Shown: one piece after another, positions 27,994-33,595 of the stretch
How the letters are laid out: each line of letters opens with the position of its first letter
Position numbering within the stretch: position 1 is the stretch's first letter
Assembly: GCA_030041955.1 (NCBI GenBank)
Contig: JASIAO010000067.1
Coordinates: 1-38,140, forward strand
Length of the DNA: 38,140 bases
Reading direction: 5' to 3'
Source of the DNA: Acidobacteriaceae bacterium
GTDB taxonomy: Bacteria; Acidobacteriota; Terriglobia; Terriglobales; Acidobacteriaceae
Notes under the pieces: generated by a model
Database searches by the model: none
What the model saw: the letters and a program-made list of their open reading frames with translations, nothing else
What the model was told of the DNA's origin: nothing
Position numbers and translations under genes: made by a program

Positions 27994-28649
27994 CCGCGCG
28001 CGACACCATCCTCCGCAGCATTCAGGAAAATCTCCGCGCCGCCGAACGTCTCGCCGGCCCAGGCCCAGGCCCCGGCTCCGGGGGCGACGATCTCATCTCC
28101 CGCCTCTATCGCGAAGCCGCGCCCCGTACCCCCGCCGACCGTCTCGCTCTCTTCGAGCACAACCTGCGCGACTACGAAGCCGGAGTCGCCTACGCATCCC
28201 CCAACACCATCGCCGAAGCCGTCGCCTGCTCGCTCGCCGCTCGATCTCTCACGCGCATCGCCATCCCTGGCGGCCTCCCCGCCGAGTGGCTTCCCTCCGG
28301 ATTTCTCTTCGAGCCGGCCGACGACTGCGATCCAACCGCGCTCGAAACCTTCCAGGGTGTCCTCACCGCCTGCACCCTCGCTATCGCCGAAACCGGCACC
28401 ATCGTCCTCCAATCCGCGCCCGGCCAGGGTCCGCGCCGCCTCTCGCTCGTCCCCGACTATCACCTGTGCGTCGTGTTCGATCGCCAGATCGTCGACACCG
28501 TTCCTGAAGCCTTCGTGCGCCTCGCCGCCAGCGCGACCCTGCCCACCACCTTCATCTCCGGCCCCTCGGCCACATCCGACATCGAAATGACCCGCGTCCG
28601 CGGCGTCCACGGCCCCCGCACCCTCGAAATCATCCTCGCCAAAAGCTGA
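27990..28649 (+). CDS. lutC: L-lactate-oxidation complex subunit LutC
   Basis: 219 residues from the ATG at 27990, overlapping the lutB stop (ATGA). This is a small LUD-domain protein, third subunit of the lactate complex: LTACTLAIAETGTIVLQSAPGQGPRRLSLVP is the core motif, and SATSDIEMTRVRGVHGPRTLEIILA the C-terminal one. The N-terminal helix RDTILRSIQENL is typical. An unusual Gly/Pro run (GPGPGPGSGG) sits at residues 24-33. The operon ends at a strong bidirectional hairpin near 28840. Confidence 0.94.
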   Translation: MTARDTILRSIQENLRAAERLAGPGPGPGSGGDDLISRLYREAAPRTPADRLALFEHNLRDYEAGVAYASPNTIAEAVACSLAARSLTRIAIPGGLPAEWLPSGFLFEPADDCDPTALETFQGVLTACTLAIAETGTIVLQSAPGQGPRRLSLVPDYHLCVVFDRQIVDTVPEAFVRLAASATLPTTFISGPSATSDIEMTRVRGVHGPRTLEIILAKS

Positions 28650-28825
28650 CTCCCGCCCCGCAATATCCTCCAAATCTCCCAATCTCCCAAAACTCGTCAA
28701 GAGTATGTGGAAAAATCTAAAGTAACAATCATTGATACGAAATAACTTCCGGGCCGCCGCTCCGCAACATATTTGGCAGGCCTATTCCTTCGGTTTGGTA
28801 TTCTGAACTTATAGGGTGAAAAACA

Positions 28826-28853
28826 AAAAGCCTCGCTCGCCGGCGAGGCTTTT
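28826..28853. terminator. Bidirectional terminator downstream of lutC
   Basis: An 11-bp stem AAAAGCCTCGC / GCGAGGCTTTT with a 6-base loop, with A- and T-runs on both sides. It lies about 175 bases after the lutC stop. The minus-strand gene it might end is not visible, because the nearest one to the right ends at 29217. Confidence 0.8.
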
Positions 28854-28889
28854 CTCTTTGCACACTGAACCTGTTCCTTAAACCCTAAC

Positions 28890-28943
28890 CCCTGTTTTCA
28901 ACAACTTCCCGGGGGATGAGGGGGATGATTTTCGAGAACAGGG
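28890..28943. repeat. 54-bp repeat with terminal inverted repeats, copy 1
   Basis: Begins CCCTGTTTTC and ends GAGAACAGGG, with a G-rich core containing GGGGGATGAGGGGGATGATT. It is nearly identical to 29085-29137. The ends can pair to make a stem of up to ten bases with one G-T mismatch. It lies in the 570-base gap after lutC and has no coding capacity. Confidence 0.7.
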
Positions 28944-29084
28944 CAAGGCAATCTATCCGACGAACGGCATTTACTGATCACTGACATCTGATCGCTGACT
29001 ACTCTTTTCCCGAGGTTCGCAAAACTGGAAGAGAACGAAGGCAACCGCGCTCTAGATGCCAACCGCTGACCTGTGATCCCTGAT

Positions 29085-29137
29085 CCCTGTTTTCAATAAC
29101 TTGCCGGGGGATGAGGGGGATGATTTCGAAAACAGGG
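29085..29137. repeat. 54-bp repeat with terminal inverted repeats, copy 2
   Basis: Begins CCCTGTTTTC and ends GAAAACAGGG, so its ends are perfectly complementary for ten bases. It differs from copy 1 at four positions, including one missing T. The two copies start 195 bases apart; the spacer (28944-29084) has CTGATC-rich sequence but no gene. Confidence 0.75.
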
Positions 29138-29216
29138 AACGGCCATGCGGGATGGGTCTGCAACACCAGCGGAGCTGCCTTCGAGGACACCAACGAACCT
29201 GGGGCCTGCCAACTGG

Positions 29217-29462
29217 CTAACCCGCTGCCTGCTGAACCGCCAACGGCAATTGCTCCACCACAGCAATCCCCGCACGCCGCAGGAGCTGAAAAATGGTGGG
29301 GGGGGTGAGCCGGGTCGCGTCGAACTCCACGCGGATCGTCTTCCATTCCTCGTCAATCGAAATGCGCCGGATCCCGTACACCTCGCGCAAATTCCCGATC
29401 GCCGCCATCGCGGCCTCGGTCGGATGCCCCTCATAGCGGTACTGCACGTCGAGCTGCGTCAT
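29217..29462 (-). CDS. HMA-like small protein without the metal-binding cysteines
   Basis: 81 residues with an ATG at 29462. Predicted pattern beta-alpha-beta-beta-alpha-beta: LDVQYRYE, AMAAIGNLREVYGIRRISIDEEWKTIRVEFDATRL, then TIFQLLRRAGIAVVEQLPL. This matches the ferredoxin-like fold of heavy-metal-associated domains (GI..I.ID....I.V.FD......I...L..AG), but no CxxC is present, so copper or zinc binding of the usual kind is unlikely. It ends at 29217 and lies downstream of the MBL gene, with 81 bases between them. The role is unknown. Confidence 0.65.
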   Translation of the reverse strand: MTQLDVQYRYEGHPTEAAMAAIGNLREVYGIRRISIDEEWKTIRVEFDATRLTPPTIFQLLRRAGIAVVEQLPLAVQQAAG

Positions 29463-29543
29463 GCCTCGATGATACAGGGTGAGGAGGCAGGGGCTGGGGG
29501 GCTACCGGCTACCAGCTTCTCGCTACATCCTATACCCTATCCC

Positions 29544-30173
29544 CTACCCCCTAAGGAAAGGATTGGTCGCTCGTTCTTCTCCAATCGTCGTCTCCGGACC
29601 GTGCCCCGGAATCACCCGCGTCTCGTCCTCGAGCGTCATCAGCCGGTCGTGCAGCGACCGAAGGATCTGCCGCCCGTCGCCGCCCGGCAAATCTGTCCGC
29701 CCGATCGACCCGGCAAACAGCGTGTCGCCGGCCAGCAGCAGCCGCTCCGCCGCAAAATGCAGGCAGATGCTCCCCTGCGTGTGCCCAGGCGTGTGGATCA
29801 CCTGCGCGGGATGCGCCGCCAGCCCCACCACCATGGAATCCTCCGCGCTCTCGTCCGGCGGAGCCACCTCGGGCGTGGGTATTCCCAGCCATCCGGCCTG
29901 CACATCCATCATGCGCAACAGCGGCAAGTCTTTCTGATTCAGAAGAATAGGAGCACGAGTGGCCTGCTTCAGCTTCAGCGCCCCACCCACGTGGTCGATA
30001 TGCGCATGGGTCACTACAATCTGCTTCAGCGTGAGCCCCATCTCCGCCAGTCGCCTCAGGATATGCGGGATATTGTCTCCCGGATCGACCACCATCGCCT
30101 CTCCCGTCGCCTCATCGCCCGCCAGGATGCAGTTGCAGGCCAGCGGACCCACCGGAAATGTCTCAAGAATCAT
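29544..30173 (-). CDS. MBL-fold hydrolase, YcbL/glyoxalase II-like
   Basis: 209 residues, the usual length of short glyoxalase II-like hydrolases. The zinc-binding motifs are complete: THAHIDHVGG (HxHxDH), then HTPGHTQGS, LAGDTLFAGSIGRTDLPGG with the metal-bridging Asp, and VIPGHGPETTIGEER. The N terminus ACNCILAGD with DPGDNIPHI is typical. It may hydrolyse S-lactoyl-glutathione-type thioesters or similar bacillithiol/CoA esters; the substrate is not known. The HMA-like gene follows downstream. An 18-base palindrome lies just upstream of the start. Confidence 0.9.
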   Translation of the reverse strand: MILETFPVGPLACNCILAGDEATGEAMVVDPGDNIPHILRRLAEMGLTLKQIVVTHAHIDHVGGALKLKQATRAPILLNQKDLPLLRMMDVQAGWLGIPTPEVAPPDESAEDSMVVGLAAHPAQVIHTPGHTQGSICLHFAAERLLLAGDTLFAGSIGRTDLPGGDGRQILRSLHDRLMTLEDETRVIPGHGPETTIGEERATNPFLRG

Positions 30174-30191
30174 CGACTTAATTCTCCACCG

Positions 30192-30209
30192 GGAGGGGAA
30201 TTTCCCTCC
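30192..30209. promoter_or_regulatory. Palindrome upstream of the MBL hydrolase
   Basis: GGAGGGGAATTTCCCTCC is symmetric at all but one base pair. It is centred about 27 bases before the minus-strand ATG at 30173, so it may serve as an operator or be part of the 5' leader. A palindrome by chance is possible. Confidence 0.3.
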
Positions 30210-30331
30210 GCCCCCTGACTTCAGAATAGGCTGCCGTCAGCCGTTAATCAGGAAAATCCTGGCATCCTGGTCAACCGCAGGGGCGCTCCCTGGCATCTTA
30301 TGTCACGATTTGACCTTTCGGGGTCCAGGCT

Positions 30332-30508
30332 ATGCATTCTGTCCCTTCTCTCGTTGACGTGCTCCGCAGCACCCTTAAGCGCCTCGAGCATAACGAGGAA
30401 TTGGCTCCCGACGATCCTCGGCTGGTCGAGTTGCGTCGCTCTCTCCTGCGCACCATCGCCGAGCTGGAATCACGGCGTCACGATCCGCACGAATCCTCCG
30501 TCGCCTGA
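30332..30508 (+). CDS. Small 58-residue conserved-looking protein (not in ORF track)
   Basis: The ATG at 30332 opens 58 residues ending at the TGA at 30506-30508. The product (SLVDVLRSTLKRLEHNEEL, then DDPRLVELRRSLLRTIAELE) is rich in charged residues and predicts two amphipathic helices, possibly a coiled coil. I recall similar short acidobacterial proteins, but no function. Upstream GGGG is a weak ribosome site. The coding pattern, with hydrophobic heptad spacing and no stops, argues against a random frame. Confidence 0.55.
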   Translation: MHSVPSLVDVLRSTLKRLEHNEELAPDDPRLVELRRSLLRTIAELESRRHDPHESSVA

Positions 30509-30643
30509 CTGCCGCGCAGTGCCCATCGTTCCCCAGCGAATCTCGTTGGCCCTCCACGCAGCACCCGAACCGCAACACACAACGCGGTTTTCGAGTCCAA
30601 TCGAATACCCTTGTGCTGTCCATTCTGGATCAGGAGGTAACCC

Positions 30644-31369
30644 ATGCTCCCGTCGGTTCGGCTTTCTGAACGTCCGTTTTTTGCCCTTCTGCTGGTCGCC
30701 CTCACCGTCCTCATCGTCCCACAGCTCGCCCTGGCGCAAACCGACGTCAGTGCCAGCATCTACGGCGCTTTCAGCGGCACAACCACTGGCGACGGCACGC
30801 AGCAGAGCCCCGCAAACCAGGCGGGCGGTCTCATCGAGCTACGCCACATTGCCAATCCGATTTTCGGCTTTGAGGCCACCTACTCCTTCAATAGGGCTGA
30901 CCAGACCTACACCAGCCATCCGGGCGCGTGTCCCGCGTTCGGCTGCACCATCTCGACAGAATCGGTGAGCAGCAATGCCCACGAAATCACCGCCGACTGG
31001 GTGCCCTCGCTGCACATTGCCAATCTGCGCCCCTTCGCCGTGCTCGGCGTCGGTTTGCTGCTCAACGTGCCCGCCACCGCCCAGGCGACGGTGACCACCA
31101 CGGCGCCTTGTGAGGGCCTGCAATGCTGTCTGGAGTGCGCCGCCGGCTCGACCGTCACAACCACCACCACCAGCCCCACCCAAACCAGCACCAAGGCAGT
31201 CTACGTCTATGGTGCCGGTCTCGACTGGGGCCTGCTGCCGCACCTCGGCCTGCGCCTGCAGTACCGTGGCAATCTCTACTCCGCGCCGAATGTCACGAAG
31301 CTCTTCTCCTCGACCAGCACCTTCGCCCACACCTCGGAACCGATGATCGGGGTCTATTTGCGCTTCTGA
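30644..31369 (+). CDS. Outer-membrane beta-barrel protein
   Basis: 241 residues. AGGAGGTAACCC directly before the ATG is a very strong ribosome site. A signal peptide (FFALLLVALTVLIVPQLALAQ) precedes alternating hydrophobic strands (IELRHIANPIFGFEATYSFNRA, FAVLGVGLLL, YVYGAGLDWGLLPHLGLRLQYRG) and a C terminus ending GVYLRF, with terminal Phe as in barrel proteins. An unusual loop, APCEGLQCCLECAAGS, has four cysteines and is flanked by Thr-rich sequence. It resembles the OmpA/OprF-like outer-membrane barrels of Acidobacteria; the function is unknown. Confidence 0.8.
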   Translation: MLPSVRLSERPFFALLLVALTVLIVPQLALAQTDVSASIYGAFSGTTTGDGTQQSPANQAGGLIELRHIANPIFGFEATYSFNRADQTYTSHPGACPAFGCTISTESVSSNAHEITADWVPSLHIANLRPFAVLGVGLLLNVPATAQATVTTTAPCEGLQCCLECAAGSTVTTTTTSPTQTSTKAVYVYGAGLDWGLLPHLGLRLQYRGNLYSAPNVTKLFSSTSTFAHTSEPMIGVYLRF

Positions 31370-31373
31370 ACGC

Positions 31374-31405
31374 AAGACGGGCAGGCTCTATGGCCTGCCC
31401 GCCTT
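31374..31405. terminator. Hairpin between the barrel gene and secG
   Basis: CGGGCAGGC / GCCTGCCCG (31378-31386 with 31393-31401), loop TCTATG, extended by AAG/CTT. It lies between convergent stops (31369 and 31424). A short T-run is lacking, so it is a hairpin terminator by position and stability only. Confidence 0.5.
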
Positions 31406-31423
31406 GAATCCTGTGTCGGGACT

Positions 31424-31714
31424 CTATTTCTTCGCTGGCTGCGACGTCGTCGTGCCCGACAGCACCGACGTGTGGTGCGACGTCTGGTGCTGCATCATCA
31501 CCGTCAGCGCAATCGACGTCAGCACGAACACCACCGCCAGCCACGCCGTGGTCTTGGTCAGCAGGTTGGCCGCCGAACGCGGTCCGAACGCTGTCTGCGA
31601 GCCCTGCCCGCCGAAGGCCGCGGCCAGATCGGCGCTCTTGCCCTGCTGCAGCAGGATGATCACGATGAGCAGGATGCAAACAATAATGTGGATTGCAGTT
31701 ATGAGGTAAATCAC
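31424..31714 (-). CDS. secG: Protein translocase subunit SecG
   Basis: 96 residues from the GTG at 31714; the track's 31795 start reads backwards through the tRNA gene. Two transmembrane helices, YLITAIHIIVCILLIVIILLQQG and TTAWLAVVFVLTSIALTVMM, are joined by the conserved loop KSADLAAAFGGQGSQTAFG. The C-terminal tail is Ser/Thr/His-rich. SecG joins SecYE in the inner membrane and assists preprotein insertion. The start is 35 bases after tRNA-Leu on the same strand, so the two are probably co-transcribed. Confidence 0.93.
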   Translation of the reverse strand: MIYLITAIHIIVCILLIVIILLQQGKSADLAAAFGGQGSQTAFGPRSAANLLTKTTAWLAVVFVLTSIALTVMMQHQTSHHTSVLSGTTTSQPAKK

Positions 31715-31749
31715 GCTGTTTTCAACCTTCTTGGGCGCGGCGGTATTCT

Positions 31750-31835
31750 TGGTGCGGAAGGGGGGACTTGAACCCCCATGCCTTTTGGGCGCCACCCCCT
31801 CAAGATGGTGTGTCTGCCAATTTCACCACTTCCGC
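31750..31835 (-). tRNA. tRNA-Leu (anticodon GAG)
   Basis: A complete long-variable-arm tRNA on the minus strand. The acceptor stem GCGGAAG pairs with CTTCCGC, and discriminator A plus encoded CCA follow. The anticodon stem CCATC/GGTGG closes the loop TTGAGGG, giving GAG. The D-arm region TGGTGAAATTGGCAGACAC and T-loop GTTCAAGTC are canonical. The variable arm pairs GCGCCC with GGCAT-adjacent sequence. It reads Leu codons CUU/CUC. Confidence 0.95.
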
Positions 31836-31857
31836 ACTTCAGGCCGATCTTCACCCA

Positions 31858-31866
31858 AGTATAACA
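31858..31866 (-). promoter_or_regulatory. Extended -10 promoter for tRNA-Leu/secG
   Basis: On the minus strand TGTTATACT (complement of 31866-31858) is an extended -10 (TGnTATAcT). Transcription would begin about 16 bases before the tRNA 5' end at 31835. No strong -35 is seen at 17 bases, which the extended element can compensate for. Confidence 0.55.
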
Positions 31867-31879
31867 AAGCCACTGGATG

Positions 31880-31912
31880 CCCCATTCAAGCCTTTTCATG
31901 GCTTGAGCGGGG
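31880..31912. terminator. Hairpin downstream of the TldE-like gene
   Basis: TCAAGCC / GGCTTGA (31886-31892 with 31900-31906) with loop TTTTCAT and flanking CCCC/GGGG pairing. It lies just after the minus-strand stop at 31919 and ahead of the tRNA promoter. No T-run, so it is only probably a terminator. Confidence 0.45.
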
Positions 31913-31918
31913 TCCAGT

Positions 31919-33595
31919 TTACTGCGGCGGCGGAGGATAATACGGCAGCTTTTCATTTCGCGTCTGCGTCCGTTCCACCGTCACATCGTCGAATAGCAGC
32001 GCCGGGGCGATGATCGTCGTCGGAACCGGCCCGTACATATTGTCCACGCGCGAATCGCTGCCCGCCGCGACAGTCCCCGAACGGAAGGAGCGCAGGTCAA
32101 AATCCGCGATCCGCGCCCCGCGCACCAGCTGCCGCGAACCGTCCGCGACCTTGATCCGGTAGATGGTCCGCGCTTCGCTGCCGCCTTTCGTCTGCAGCAG
32201 ATACACCGAGTCCAGACCCTCGTCTTTGCCCATGGCAACCAGCTTCTTCGTCAGGTCGTCGTCGCTCAGGCCGCCGGTCGCCTCGATCCGCAGTACTCCG
32301 ATCATCGGTCGCGCAGCTCCGGCCGGCCCGGAGCGCCCATGTCCGTTGGAAGCAGGGAAGTCCTTCACCGGCTCGCGTCCGATCAGATAGTTCACCAGCT
32401 TGCCCTCGTCCACCAGCGTCACCGCTTGCGCGAGAACTCCCTCGTCGTCGATGGCGTACGCGCCCAGCAGCGCCTTGCCGTCGAACTCGGTCAGTGTCGG
32501 ATCGTCGACCATCTTCAGGAAGTCCGGCAGCACGCGCGACTGATACGCGGTCGCGAATGCCCCGGTGGTACGCGCCGTCGAGCCCAGCTCGGGCCGGTTC
32601 GCCCCTACCGACTGAGCGAAGAACTGGTCGAAGCTGCGCGCCGCGGCGCTTGCGGAAAAGAGGACCGGCCCGTGATATTCATCGCCCATCACCGGCGCCT
32701 GCTGCAATTCGTGCAGGCCTTCGAGGATCGAAAGCACGCCATGATGGAAACGATCCGCCGAGCCAAGTCCCGCCGCGTCCGGACTGTCGACCGGGAACGA
32801 GCGCTCGAGGCGCATCCCATCCGGCGCCTGCCCTTCAACCACCGCTTCCGCGCGGTATTCAGGCGTACTGGCGCGAACAACCGTGCCCTCGGAGTTCACC
32901 AGATACTCCGTCCGCACCATCCCTTCCACTTCGCCGCGCGATACCTCGACCTGATCGGTGTAGGCCTTCGCCGTGGGATCGGTGAGGCACAGTCCGGAAC
33001 CTTCCACGATGCGCTGCTTCCAGTCATCGCGGTCCAGCGACAACGGCACGTCTGGCCCGAGAAAGATCGTCGGCTTCTGGTGCGAGAAATCGTCCGCCTG
33101 GGGCGGCGTCTGCACCGATTTCAGATCCGCCTGCTTCTGCGCCCAGGCATTCAGGGCGTTCTTGTAAGCCTCATCGGTCGCGGCCCACAGCGCGAAACGC
33201 AGTCCGATCGCGTTATTGTCGGTGGGCGCAATCTGCACACTTCCTTCGCCGCGTGCCGAGGAGTTGTCCGATTTGTAATCGCCCACCCGGATCGTGACCC
33301 GCGCTACGCGCACTCGCGTCTCGTCCTCGCTCGTCAGCGCGCCCCATGCGGCTCTTGCCTCATACCGTGTGACGTCGTCGATCCGGTATTCGATGAAGTA
33401 CGGCTTCTGCATGCCGGCCAGCTGCAGATGCGCCTCGCTGCGCTCCAGCTCAGCGAGCATGGCACTCAGAACAGGATCCTTTTCCGCATCCGCCCGCGTG
33501 GCCGTGGGGTGCACAGTCGGCCCGGCGGTCTGCGCAAAGACGGGCGCAACGACCGTGAGAGCAAAGATGGCTATGAACACTCTGCGGACGATCAC
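31919..33595 (-). CDS. Secreted TldE/PmbA-like protein (metallopeptidase partner)
   Basis: 558 residues from the GTG at 33595, whose GTGA overlaps the stop of the upstream gene; the track's 33871 start enters that gene's frame. A signal peptide (VFIAIFALTVVAPVFAQ) opens the protein. The TldD/PmbA fold is seen in the variable N-terminal half (VRVARVTIRVGDYKSD, VEGMVRTEYLVNSEGTVVRAS) and the C-terminal half (VLPDFLKMVDDPTLTEFDGKALLGAYAIDDEGV, LIGREPVKDFPASNGHGRSG). There is no HExxxH motif: the equivalent place reads GPVLFSASAAARSFDQFF. In the TldD/E complex the E subunit is the inactive scaffold, so this is the TldE-type partner of the next gene. It is translated by coupling with that gene. 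Confidence 0.85.
   Translation of the reverse strand: MIVRRVFIAIFALTVVAPVFAQTAGPTVHPTATRADAEKDPVLSAMLAELERSEAHLQLAGMQKPYFIEYRIDDVTRYEARAAWGALTSEDETRVRVARVTIRVGDYKSDNSSARGEGSVQIAPTDNNAIGLRFALWAATDEAYKNALNAWAQKQADLKSVQTPPQADDFSHQKPTIFLGPDVPLSLDRDDWKQRIVEGSGLCLTDPTAKAYTDQVEVSRGEVEGMVRTEYLVNSEGTVVRASTPEYRAEAVVEGQAPDGMRLERSFPVDSPDAAGLGSADRFHHGVLSILEGLHELQQAPVMGDEYHGPVLFSASAAARSFDQFFAQSVGANRPELGSTARTTGAFATAYQSRVLPDFLKMVDDPTLTEFDGKALLGAYAIDDEGVLAQAVTLVDEGKLVNYLIGREPVKDFPASNGHGRSGPAGAARPMIGVLRIEATGGLSDDDLTKKLVAMGKDEGLDSVYLLQTKGGSEARTIYRIKVADGSRQLVRGARIADFDLRSFRSGTVAAGSDSRVDNMYGPVPTTIIAPALLFDDVTVERTQTRNEKLPYYPPPPQ

Noticed and set aside
28871-29553. Telomere or CRISPR interpretation of the repeats after lutC
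   Set aside because: Only two copies 195 bases apart with no regular spacer-repeat unit and no cas genes; CCCTA runs are short and degenerate.
30478-30759. 93-residue and 89-residue minus-strand ORFs over the barrel gene's start
   Set aside because: They overlap the strong ribosome site and signal peptide of the plus-strand barrel gene and lack a domain of their own.
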